From: Neostapfia colusana
Taxonomy: Eukaryota > Streptophyta > Magnoliopsida > Poales > Poaceae
DNA: 64,000 nt
NCBI GenBank assembly: GCA_030760725.1
Contig: JASWHV010000016.1
Coordinates: forward strand, 47,193,227 to 47,257,226
Direction of reading: 5' to 3'
Part shown: positions 54,894-64,000 of the stretch, piece after piece
Layout of the letters: the number at the start of each line of letters is the position of its first letter
Position numbering within the stretch: the stretch's first letter is position 1
The notes under the pieces: model-generated
Databases searched by the model: none
Told to the model about the DNA's origin: nothing
The model's input: only the letters and a program-made list of their open reading frames with translations
Program-made: the position numbers and the translations under genes

Positions 54894-56419
54894 ATCGTGG
54901 AAAGACTTCTTCCTGTAATGTTTCGTGGATATGTGCATTAGGATGTCTGGAGACTACTTGCAGAACTTAGCTTTTTTTATAGACAGGTATATGCTAAGGA
55001 AATTACAGTTGAAATGATGGAAAAATTAAAAAAATACCTTCACTCATATGCAAAATGGACAAGGTATTCCCACCGGGATTCATGAATCTAATGCAGCATC
55101 TACTTGTGCATTTGCCTTATCAAGCTAAAGTTTGTGGGCCCGTGCAATATCGATGGATGTATCACATTGAAAGGGCACTAAAAAAATTTAGAGCAATGAT
55201 TTTGAATAAAGCAAAAGTAGAAGGGTGTATTGCAGAAGCATTTGCTCTAAAAGAGGTAGCATACTTCTCGAGTACCTTTTTTCAGACCAACACAATGTGT
55301 ATGCTCCCACAATGCGGTACAACATAGATGAAGAACCTCCTTGCGGTAATCTAAGTATTTTTAGATGGAAAGGAAAAACAGTTGGTGGCAGCAGTAGGCA
55401 TGTGGTTTCAGAAGAAGAATGGAATTCATGTATGTTATACATATACACAAACATTGAAGAGATGGATCAATATTTTGTGTAAGTCTTTTTTAAGTATTGG
55501 AAGGCTACAAATCTGAAACTATAGTAGGTGATGTTCTAATGTACCCGTACTTCTCATTATGCAGCAAGTTCGAAAAACAATATTGGAAGTCTACACGTCA
55601 ACCAACAAGCAAACAATTAGATAAGTTGTGTCGTGATGGTATTCACGGAGGGCCTAACTTCGTCAATTGGTTTTGAAAACATGTAATATTTTCTTCATAC
55701 ATGTTACTTGTATTCTCTTTCTAGGTTAATATGTTTAATAAAACTAATACTTTGTAAAATTTCAAGTGCATGGTAGATGTAAACGTTCATGAGGACATAT
55801 GACAACTTTCTTAAGGTACAATAACAGCAAAGAGTTTTGGTTGTTACGACGTAAATGGGTTCCGATTTCGTTCTTCCAAATTTGAAGCAAAACACCCTCT
55901 TGCGGCCACGACAAATAGTGAGGTTGTGACTAGAGCATGTGATGCACAGGGACAAGAAACAAACTACTATAGGATTATTCAAGACATTGTGGAGTTTAAA
56001 TTTGGGGGTTCAAAAGATCTTAGAGTTACATTCTTACATTCGACTAGTTTGATAATAATAGAGGAACACGACAAGATGAATTTGGTATAGTCGAGGTGAA
56101 ATATGAAGAAAGACTTCGTGGATGTGATAACTATGTTCTTGCTCATCAAGTTGAGTTGGTTTACTATCTACCGTATCCTTGTCCAAAGTTGAATGCTTGG
56201 AGGGTCGTGTACAAAGTTAATCCACGAGAACGTTTATATGCCCCAAGTGACGTTGGTTATCGAGATGAACATGAGGAAGTGTATCAAGAAGATGATGTCC
56301 CACTATTATTTAATATTGATGATGGTATAGGACTCAATATATTAGTAGGTGATGTCGAAGACAATGAAGTGGCGGGTGTTTTAGTGGTTAAAAGAAAGCG
56401 ACAAAGAAGTAAAAAGTAA
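54894..56419 (+). pseudogene. CACTA-2 transposase, 3' part (DUF4218 and DUF4216-like)
   Basis: The gene resumes exactly at the Tat-1 edge (ERLLPVMFRGY). The DUF4218-like part is readable at 55054-55478: KVFPPGFMNLMQHLLVHLP, GPVQYRWMYHIERALKKF and NKAKVEGCIAEAFALKE, with a frameshift near 55310. An intron is likely at 55479-55564 (GTAAGT...ATGCAG), then QLDKLCRDGIHGGPNFVNWF. A DUF4216-like part follows (55840-56090, FEAKHPLAATTNSEVVT in a broken frame), and the tail 56096-56419 (DNYVLAHQVELVYYLPYPCP, WRVVYKVNPRERL) ends in basic residues with a stop at 56417-56419. Stops near 54940 and 56087. Confidence 0.8.
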
Positions 56420-56578
56420 AGGTTCAACAATAGACGAAAGTTGGTCGGTGAAACATTACCGAAGAAACTTTGGATCATGATGAATTTTAATCCTGTAAAT
56501 ATTCTATATTACAGTTATAATTGCTTTTATTACTTTATGTCTTATGTATTTTTCTAACCAATTTTTCTTTTGAACAGG

Positions 56579-57138
56579 ATGCTACGTGATGTAAAGAGTA
56601 TCGCTAAGGGGCTTTTTGGCTCCTCAAGCAAGTCTGGGAGCCGGTCTGCAACCTCTTCTCATAGTCAGGACTCTCTTTTTCAGGGTAGTGCCTCAAATAA
56701 TAGTAGACGAGAAGCATTTAGGAGATGCATTGAAGAAACTCACGAACAGGTTTGTGTTTCTGTATCTTAATTGTATTAACCTCTTGCCATTATGTGAAAC
56801 CTAATTTTTCTAATTACATGTGGAACAGAAGATTGAGGAGCCAGATGGTCACGAGGATTGTCAAGAAGATATAGGGGAACGTGTTTCTGCACGGGAAGAA
56901 CAACAAACAAGAGTGAACGACTATATTGATGAGGAAGTTGAGAATGATGACGAGGGGAATGACGAGGGGGATGAAGGAGATATGGGAGACTTGGCGCCAT
57001 CATTTAGGTATCGGTCTACAAACACTCTCCTGCTGGCTGTGCCTCCACAACAAAGAATAAGGATCACTCCTATCAGTGACTGGTTAGTATATATTATTTA
57101 TTAGTACTTAGTGATATAAATTTTTTGACAAATATAAT
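56579..57138 (+). pseudogene. CACTA-2 second gene (TNPA-like), 5' exons, cut by Tat-2
   Basis: An acceptor TTTGAACAG|G precedes the ATG at 56579. Exon 56579-56749 (MLRDVKSIAKGLFGSSSKSG, Ser-rich, then RREAFRRCIEE) joins in frame to 56829 across a 79 bp intron (56750-56828, GTTTGT...GAACAG). The second exon is strongly acidic (YIDEEVENDDEGNDEGDEGD) and ends at a donor GTTAGT near 57083. Tat-2 starts at 57139, in the next intron. In CACTA elements the second gene encodes the DNA-binding TNPA that recognises the subterminal repeats; the assignment here rests on position and exon style. Confidence 0.6.
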
Positions 57139-58220
57139 TGTCGAAGTGTGTGGTCGACACTTCCCCAGGACCTGCTCTGGGCAGCCCGCGGAGGTTCTTT
57201 TTCGGAGGGGCTAGTCGCTTGTGGAGAGCTTAAGCGTAGGGACGAGTGAGGGAGGAGCTTGACACGGCGAGTTTTACGTGGTTCGAGCCGCCGGAGCGTA
57301 AAACCCTACGTCCACGGTGAGCAGAGGTGCTCGCTATATTGCTTGTTGCTCAGAACCGGAGTCCTGAGCTTGAGGGTGAGTTATGCCTAGGGTGTGAGTT
57401 GCTGGAGTGCGAACCCTTGCTAACGTTGCCTACCCAAGCCTTTTATAGTCCAAGACTCATGTGGCTTACAAGGGGGGCCCGGGACACGACAGGTGGTCCC
57501 GGGGAGATTTCCTGCCGACTATCGTATTCTCAGTTATGTCGGTAGTTGTCTCTGGCGAAGGCTTCCGAGTCTTTGTCTTGCCGCCCTGCCCACGCCGCAT
57601 GCTAGTCGTAGTGGTTGATGACGGCGGGGGCGGCAGGGGATGTCTTGTCGCTGTGTTTATTGGCTGGCAGGTTCTGACACCGCGCGCCAGTCTGTGATGC
57701 GACTGGGCGCAACGGCACCTGACAGAGGCGTGCTCCGCGTCTCCGCGTCTTGGGAAGGCGCGGGCCTTGAATACCTTGTACGGGCAAGGTATGGTGCGTC
57801 TTTACGCCCGCTGCCTACCGCTCGGGGGCAGGCAGCGCTGTTCTGCTGGACACGTGGCGGGCCCGGAGCTCTCCTCTGAGGAGAGGGAGGTCCGGCCCCG
57901 CAGGACACGTGGAGCCTTCGGACCTCTCCTCACGGAGGGGGAGGTCCGGCTTCTGTCGGCCACGTGGCGGGCCCGGAGACCTCCTCTGAGGAGGGGGAGG
58001 TCCGGCCCCGCGGGACACGCGGCGCCCTCAGAGCCCTCCCCACGAAGGGGAGGTCTGGCTGTTGTTGGCCACGTGGCGGGCCCGGAGCTCTCCTCTGAGG
58101 AGAGGGAGGTCCGGCCCCGCTGGACACGTGGCGCCTTCGGAGCTCTCCCTGCGGAGAAGGGCGAGATCCTTAGGCATTTTCCCCTGTGCGCGGGGGTACC
58201 CCATATCGCGGGTACCAACA
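57139..58220 (-). repeat. 3' LTR of Tat-2
   Basis: 1082 bp, from TGTCGAAGTGTG to GGTACCAACA on the + strand. TATA box on the - strand near 57440-57448 (CTATAAAAGG). G-box array of about six units at 57840-58160. More diverged from the Tat-1 LTRs than those are from each other, and close to the Tat-3 LTR. Confidence 0.88.
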
Positions 58221-58714
58221 GTGGTCCCCGGGCCCATCTCGGGGGAGATAGTGAGCCCGAGGTGGGACCTCCGTCTCTTCTGTTCCACGCACTTTCTCTA
58301 AGTCCCGCATTGACCGCTGCCGGAGCACGAACAGTCGCGGGATCGTGGGAGCGTGCGCCCACTTGATGGTTGCTTTTATTGCGGCGGTTCCCAAGGCTGC
58401 CACTTCTGCATGTTGCGGCGCTTTCTTTGGGAACCGCCGAAGTGCCTTGCCGGCTCGTCTTCTTGGGAGACTGACTCCTTGACCCACCGCTTCAGCTGGG
58501 TGGCTTGGGCCCACCTATCACTGACGCTCGGTCTTGGAGCCGATGCGGTTGCCGACACGGTGTATTCGAAGGTTTTCGAATCACTTCGAATCGTTCCTGG
58601 AAAGTTTTAAAAGGGGATCTTACCCGCATCACGGCTTCCCTTCGCACTTCCTAGCGCTCGCTCTTTCCTTGAACTCTTGCGCCTTTGTCTTCCTGTCCTT
58701 GAGCTCTCCCCGCC

Positions 58715-61535
58715 ATGGCTTCCAACTTGCTCCCGACACCTCTCGTTCGTTCCACCAAGCTTGGGCCAGTGCGCAGGCTGCCGGGCTGGCACACGGAGGA
58801 ACAGAAACGCCGGCTCCGCCGGGGATCTCTCCCCCTGCTCCTGGAAAAGGGGGAGATGGTCTTCTTTACTGCCTATGCCTTGGCGGGGTTCGTCCCGCCA
58901 ATTTCCTCCTTCTTTGTCACATTGCTGGAGACGTATGGTCTCCAGCTCCACCACCTCTCTCCCAACTCTTTAGCAATGGCCGCTGTCTTCGTCCACTTCT
59001 GTGAGATGTTTGTGGGGGTGCACGCTTCGGTGACGCTCTTTCACTACTTCTTCGTGTTGCGGACGACCGGGCGCGGCTCGAAGACCCAGATGGGGGCGTA
59101 CTATTTCCAGCATCGCTGCAAGGACCCAAAGGTCTCTGGGTACCTTCTGCCTTTCAGTGCGTCGAGGTGGGAAAACTAGAGGGAGAGCTGGGTGGTCGTG
59201 CAGACCGACGAGCTCATCGCCTACAGCTCCCGACCGCTGGCCCAACCACCGAGCGTCGCTTCTGGGAGGAGGTCCCAGAGTTGGAACATGAGTACGCACC
59301 GATCTTGGAGCGGATCCGGTTCTTGGCCAACGAGGGGCTAACGTCCCTGATGGTGCTGATGGACTTCATGTCGCGCCGTATTGCGCCCTTGCAGTAGCGC
59401 AGTCGCCCAGCGTGGTACTACACTGGCGAACAGGACTGTACCAGGTTGGAGAGGGGTCCCGGCTCTGATCCTTCCGACGAGGAGCTGTACGAGATGGTGG
59501 GCAAGGTGAGCGGCGACTCCATTCCCAGTGGCGACCCCGCCCTTCCGTCATCTGCCACTCCCCTCTTCTTAGAGCCGTAGAGGAGGTCAGAGCTACTGCG
59601 GAAGATGCCGAACCTCGACGACATCGGGATCGCCATCCGGCAGGTTGGGGATGCCTTCCGGGGCATCTCGATCCTGGGAACCCAGTGCTCCGGATCGGGG
59701 CGCGAGGCGTCTGTCGCTGCCCAACCCGTCCCAAAAGTTGGCGGAACTCAAGCCGCCGACAAAGAGAAGGGGAAGGAGCCGGCCTCCGGGCATCCAGATA
59801 AGAAACGGCCCGGTCTCCTCCGAGGGCGCCGCCTGCGCCGAGTCGGGGAGCCAGAGCACCCTTGCACCCACCTCCCGGGGGCGCTGGTCCATCGAGTGGC
59901 GACCTGAAGAGGCCCTGGGTGTCCCACCCCAGCGGATCTCTTCCCAGACAGCGGCAGTCCGAAGAACCCCAAGCGCCTCGTCATCCTCCCTCAGGCGGAG
60001 GGGCTTCTAGGACGGAAACTGGTGGGGCGACGCCGGGGAGTGTGCCGGGGGTCCAGACGCCACATCCCACGACCGTTCCAGCCGCAGGTCCTGGCGGTTC
60101 AACTACGGCCCAGAGGCCGGGGTTACAAGCCCGTTGGAGCGCTCATGTCGCCCAGTAAGTGTTGCTCCTTTTGGCTTGTAGGAGCAGCGTTCTCGTCCCC
60201 TCTCTTAGCCTGAGAGCTTTCTTTTCTTGCAGGGACCGACCGGCTGCCAGGGGCGGGCCTCTTACCCGGCCATCTCCAATTGGCGGAGACTCCGCGCCAC
60301 AACATCTGGGAACCGCGGTGGTTCCCATGGCCCCCAAGTCGGCGGGGGCTTCCTCTGTGTCAGCGAGTTCACCCTCCGCGGTGGCCGCAGCCGCACCTGT
60401 TCGCCCTCCTTCACCAGCCCGGAAGTCCGGTCCTGAGACTGGAAGGGCCGCTGTAGGTGCACCTGCTGGCCCCCTGGCTCCCTTAGGACAGTGTCTCACT
60501 CCGGTTGCTGAGGCACCAGCACCTCCGCTGGTCTTAGACGCGATAAGGGGGGTCAGGGGCGCGAATCCTGTCCCCTCTGTCCCGGCGCCCATGTGGGATG
60601 CCCTGGGGCGTGTCCAGACCAGCGCCCGACAGTTCCAGGCCGCCTTCGAGCGGGAGCGGGGGGCGCTGGCCGGAGAGAGGGAACGCCTTCTTAGCTGGGA
60701 GCACCTCCTGCAGCAGTGGACCCAGGAGGCTAGGGCGGAGCTTGACTCGAGGCAGTCAAGACTTGATGCCATGAGTGCTCTGCTTGACACTCAGAAGAAA
60801 GCCATCAGCCGCCTGGAGTCAGAGACCCGGCGACTTTGCGCTTCCTACCGCGAGGCCCTGGCCCATGTTGAAGCCAAGGCCGAGGCGTGCTCTGCCGCCG
60901 CGGAGGAGTTGAGGCTGCAGGTAGCTCGTCGAGAGTGCGCCGTCGCCGATCGGGAACGTGCTGCAGCGGCCGAGGAGGAGAAGATCGCCGCACGGCTGAA
61001 GGCCAAAGAGGGCGAGCTGAGGGCTCGGACCGAGGAGCTGGAGCTCCGTGAGTCAGCTGCTTCTGCGAGGGAGGAGCAATTCTCCCAGGAGCGCCAGGCG
61101 GCGTTGGATCGCGAGCTGGCGGTTCGCCAAGAGGTAGAGAAGCTCCAGTCTTCACGGTCTACCGAGGCCCAGGCGGTCTAGGGCTTTATTGCTGAGGCAG
61201 GGTCCGCCTTGGCTCCTCTTGGTTTCAGCCTGGTGCGGATGGAGGCTCCGGCGCAGGAGATGTCCGAGGCAATCCCGGCACTTGAGTCCATCGGCGGCAA
61301 GCTGGGCCGGCTCGAAGCGGTGATCGCCGACGAGCTTGAGGTGGAAGGACGGGGCCTGCTGAAGGAGGTCGCTACGCACGTACTGGCGTGCTTCTGGAGC
61401 CAAGACCCTTCCTTCTCTCTGGAGCCAGTCCGTCTAGGACCCGTTGCCGAGCGGGAGGAAGCTGCCAGGGCCGAGGTCGAGGACGTGGCCGCCCTTGTGG
61501 CCTCTAGGTTCCAACGGGAGTCCGGGGACTCTTAG
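58715..61535 (+). pseudogene. Antisense two-exon passenger gene of Tat-2 (PF04195-like plus coiled coil)
   Basis: ATG at 58715 (MASNLLPTPL). The N-terminal part (58850-59200) has FFVTLLETYGLQLHHLSPNS, FVHFCEMFVGVHASVTLFHY and GAYYFQHR, the pattern of PF04195, a family named for putative gypsy-type transposons in grasses; TAG replaces a Trp codon near 59177. Exon 1 goes on with frameshifts to 60154, ending in the Lys/Arg/Ser/Pro-rich part that Tat-1 has at its start. A 78 bp intron follows. Exon 2 (60233-61535) is one frame with a single stop (TAG 61179-61181, for Trp) and a long coiled coil (RERGALAGERERLLSWEHLL; EEEKIAARLKAKEGELRART). The C-terminus matches Tat-1 (ALESIGGKLGRLEAVIADE). Function unknown. 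Confidence 0.78.
60155..60232 (+). other. Intron of the Tat-2 antisense gene
   Basis: 78 bp, donor GTAAGT, pyrimidine tract TTTCTTTTCTTGCAG|G. Same position and phase 2 as the Tat-1 intron; the internal sequence is diverged while the splice sites are kept. A stop (TAA) in the donor closes the unspliced frame. Confidence 0.82.
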
Positions 61536-61756
61536 GCATCTGCCACCGTGACCACAAGGCCCTGTACCTCCTTTTTTTGTTTTTGTTGAGTCTGTAGCCC
61601 AGCTCATGGAGCCTTGTATGAACAGACTCTTGTTTTCTTCTGTGCCTGCGTGCTTTAGTCTTCTTCTTGGTTTTACCTGGCCGAGTCCTTAGCTCCGCAA
61701 GGTACTTAGAGGCCTTGACCAATCTCGAAGCTCTGCACAGACACCTTCCCCGGGTC

Positions 61757-62842
61757 TGTCGAAGTGTGTGGTCGACACTTCCCCCCGGGCCTGCACTGGG
61801 CAGCCCGCGGAGGTTCTTTTTCGGAGGGGCTAGTCACTTGCGGAGAGCTTAAGCATATGGACGAATTAAGTAGAAGCTTGACGCGGCGAGTTTTACGTGG
61901 TTCAGGCTGCCGGAGCGTAAAACCCTATGTCCACGACGAGCTAAGGAGCTCGCTGTATTGCTTGCTGCTCAGAACCGGAGTCCTGAGCTTGGGGATGAGT
62001 TATGTCTAGCGTATGAGTTGCAGGAGTGCCAACCCTTGCTAACATTGCCTACCCGAGCCTTTTATAGTCCAAGGCTCGTGTGGCTTACAAGGGGGGCCCG
62101 GAACCCGACAGGTGGTCCCGGGGAGATTGCCTGCAGACTATCGTATCCGCAGTTATGTCGGTAGTTGTCTCTGGCGAAGGCTTCTGAGTCTTCGTCTTGC
62201 CGCCCTGCCCATGCCGCATGCTAGTCGTAGCGGTTGATGACGGCGGCAGCGGCATGGGATGTCTTGTCGCTGCGTTTATTGGCTGGCAGGCTCTGACACC
62301 GAGCGCCAGTCTGTGACGCGACTAGGCGCAACGGCACCTGACAGAGGCATGCTCCGCGTCTCCGCGTCTTGGGAAGGCACGGGTCTTAAATACCTTGTAC
62401 GGGCAAGGTATGGGGCGTCTTTACGCACGCTGCCTACCGCTCGGGGGCAGGCAGCGCTGTTCTGCTGGACACGTGGCGGGCCCGGAGCCCTCCTCAGAGG
62501 AGGGGGGGGTCCAGCCCCGCAGGACACGTGGAGCCTCCGGACCTCTCCCCGCGGAGGGGGAGATCCGGTTTCTGTCGGCCACGTGGCAAGCCCGGAGCTC
62601 TCCTCTGAGAAGAGGGAGGTCCGGCCCCGCTGGACACGTGCCGCCTTCGGACCTCTCCCCCGCGGAGGGGGGAGGTCCGGCTTCTGCAGGCCACGTGAAG
62701 AGCCCGGAGCTCTCCTCTAAGGAGAGGGAGGTCCGGCCCCGCCGGACGCGTGGCGCCTTCGGAGCTCTCCCTGCGGAGAAGGGCGAGATCCTTAGGCATT
62801 TTCCCCTGTGCGCGGGGGTACCCCATATCGCGTGTACCAACA
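61757..62842 (-). repeat. 3' LTR of Tat-3
   Basis: 1086 bp, from TGTCGAAGTGTG to TGTACCAACA; close to the Tat-2 LTR. TATA box on the - strand near 62060-62067. G-box array at 62463-62785. Confidence 0.88.
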
Positions 62843-64000
62843 GTGGCCCCCGGGCCCATCTCGGGGGAGATAGCGAGCCCGAGGTGGGACCTCCGTTTCT
62901 TCTGTTCCGCGCACTTTCTCTAGGTACCGCATTGACCGCTGCCGGAGCACGAACAGTCTTGAGGGATCGTGGGAGCGTGTGCCCACTTGACGGTTGCTTT
63001 TACTGCGGCAGTTCCCAAGACTGCCACTTCTGCACGTTGCGGCGCTTTCTTCGGGAACCGCCGGAGTGCCTTGCCGGCTCATCTTCTTCTTGGTTTTGCC
63101 TGTCCGAGCCCTTAGCTCCACAAGGTGCTCAGAGGCCTTCACCAATCTCGACGCTCTGCTCCGGCGCCTTCCCCGGGTCCTTACTGTATCAAGGGCCCCG
63201 GAGGTCTCCGGGGCCCGCTCCATGAGGATGGGGAGGCCCGGATCTGCCGTCCACGTGGCGGGCCCGGAGCTCTTCTCTAGGGAGAGGGAGGTCCGGCCCC
63301 GCGGGACACGTGAGGCCTCCGGACCTCTCCCCTCAGAGGGGGGGGGAGGTCCGGCTTCTGTTGGCCACATGGCGGGCCCAGAGCTCCCCCCAGAGGAGAG
63401 GGAGGTCTGGTCCCGCTGGACACGTGGGTCCTTCGGTCTTACCTTGGAGTTCCGGTCTTGCGTGATCCCGTAGTGGCCCTCCGGTAGGGGCATACTCCTG
63501 CAGGGAGTTAAGGCCGAGAGGTCCTGCACACAAGTAGGGGAAACGTAATTCTCCTTGGGGGCTCCCCCCTCCTTTATCTCATAGTCTTATTTGGCTTACG
63601 GTCCCTAACCATATGCACGGTGCTTGGGGACTATAGTGCGCGAAGTGTCGGGGGCCCGGGGCCCCTTTGACCATCGGCAGGTACCTCCAACGCTACCGCC
63701 TCTGGTAGGGCAGCAAATGCCGACTAGGGGTGAGAATGAGAAGAGGGAGCTGAGCGCATGGCGGGCATATGCCGGAAGTGCAATCATAAAAAATTTAATA
63801 CATAATTTTAAATGAGTACGAGGAAAGAGCAAAGTAGAACAGGTTTCTTTTCATATAATTTTCCACAGGAGGAAGGCAGGCTAAACATGGAGGCCACGAC
63901 CCGCCCCATTAAGAAAGGAAGCAAGACTCTACGCGCTTGGAGTCGGAACCAGGCAAAGCTGAACGTAGTTCTGTACCGTCCCCTGGGGCTTAGATCCTCC
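62843..64000 (-). other. Tat-3 internal region with deletion junction and second G-box array
   Basis: 62843-63085 matches the PPT side of Tat-2 (58221-58465). At ATCTTCTTCTTGG (63081-63093) it jumps to sequence matching 61670 of Tat-2. 63225-63450 is a G-box array outside the LTR, as at 50095-50385 in Tat-1. 63600-64000 matches Tat-1 50800-51170, including one GTCGGAACCAGGCAAAGC repeat. The long frame at 62395-63225 crosses LTR and internal DNA and is not a gene. Confidence 0.75.

Larger units (their letters stand above)
41982..64000 (+). mobile_element. CACTA-2: En/Spm-type transposon, split by Tat elements
   Basis: It starts CACTACAGGAAACG at 41982, next to GGT (41979-41981), a candidate 3 bp target duplication. 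A subterminal repeat region, a TNP2-type transposase gene and a TNPA-like second gene follow on the + strand. Tat-1 (46143-54893) interrupts the first gene and Tat-2 (from 57139) the second. The right terminus is beyond the window. Confidence 0.85.
57139..64000 (-). mobile_element. Tat-2: second Tat-type element, continuing past the window
   Basis: Its 3' LTR is at 57139-58220 and its internal region runs from 58221 to 61756, where Tat-3 is inserted. The left flank is ATAAT (57134-57138). The internal part carries a longer version of the antisense gene. The gag side and the 5' LTR lie beyond Tat-3, outside the window, so the state of pol is unknown. Confidence 0.85.
61757..64000 (-). mobile_element. 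Tat-3: third Tat-type element, nested in Tat-2, partial
   Basis: Its 3' LTR begins at 61757 inside Tat-2, directly after CCCCGGGTC; there is no primer site on this side, so it is an insertion, not the 5' LTR of Tat-2. The left flank GGGTC (61752-61756) is the candidate duplication. The internal region from 62843 follows the Tat-1/Tat-2 order but lacks the antisense gene through a deletion at about 63085. It runs off the window at sequence equivalent to about 51170 of Tat-1. Confidence 0.85.

Noticed and set aside
61757..62842. Reading this LTR as the 5' LTR of Tat-2
   Set aside because: No primer site adjoins it at 61756; the adjoining sequence matches Tat-1 internal DNA. PPT-side sequence follows at 62843, so it is the 3' LTR of a separate nested element.

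Overview
The window is plant nuclear DNA, most likely from a grass (Poaceae). The evidence is a set of transposon families typical of grass intergenic DNA: Ty3/gypsy chromoviruses with LTRs over 3 kb, SIRE-type Ty1/copia elements with long coiled-coil gag proteins and (in one) an env-like ORF, Tat-type gypsy elements with a TGGCGCGCC primer site, and CACTA DNA transposons. I found no convincing host gene, tRNA or rRNA. Species cannot be told from sequence alone.

Layout. 1-1480 is the 3' part of a long LTR (family A). 1481-5424 is the 3' end of a + strand chromovirus, gypsy-1 (integrase tail, PPT, LTR B). 5425-40449 is a related chromovirus on the - strand, gypsy-2: pol, gag and a pre-gag ORF read leftwards from a tRNA-Met primer site at 20363-20375, and the 5' LTR (B') is stretched over 20379-40449 by younger insertions. 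These are copia-1 (10808-20132, target duplication TTTAG), a family-A solo LTR (20606-27903, GGCTC) that itself carries a family-C solo LTR (22871-26899, GTTTC), and copia-2 (28052-38028, AAAAG). Gypsy-2 sits in the end of a CACTA element that terminates at 41000. About 1 kb of unassigned sequence with an old direct duplication follows (41001-41981). From 41982 to the window end is a second CACTA element. Its transposase gene is split by Tat-1 (46143-54893), and its TNPA-like gene is split by Tat-2 (57139 onward), which in turn carries Tat-3 (61757 onward).

The most interesting system is in the Tat elements. Their own pol is deleted or out of view, but they carry, antisense to gag, a separate gene with a TATA-like box, a first exon, a 78-79 bp GT-AG intron and a coiled-coil second exon. 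Two diverged copies keep the same intron position and phase 2. Because the intron is readable only on the strand opposite the genomic RNA, it survives retrotransposition. Tat-3 has lost this gene through a deletion at a short direct repeat.

A second theme is tandem regulatory-like arrays in LTRs. A roughly 50-60 bp G-box (CACGTG) unit is shared by the chromovirus LTR B and the unrelated Tat LTRs and Tat internal DNA. At the same slot, gypsy-2 carries an unrelated 20-22 bp array. Copia-1 has a palindromic CGGACTAGTCCG array and copia-2 a TCCGAC array.

All retroelement reading frames are broken by stops, frameshifts, deletions or active-site changes. The boundaries and duplications were read by eye; identities were not computed.
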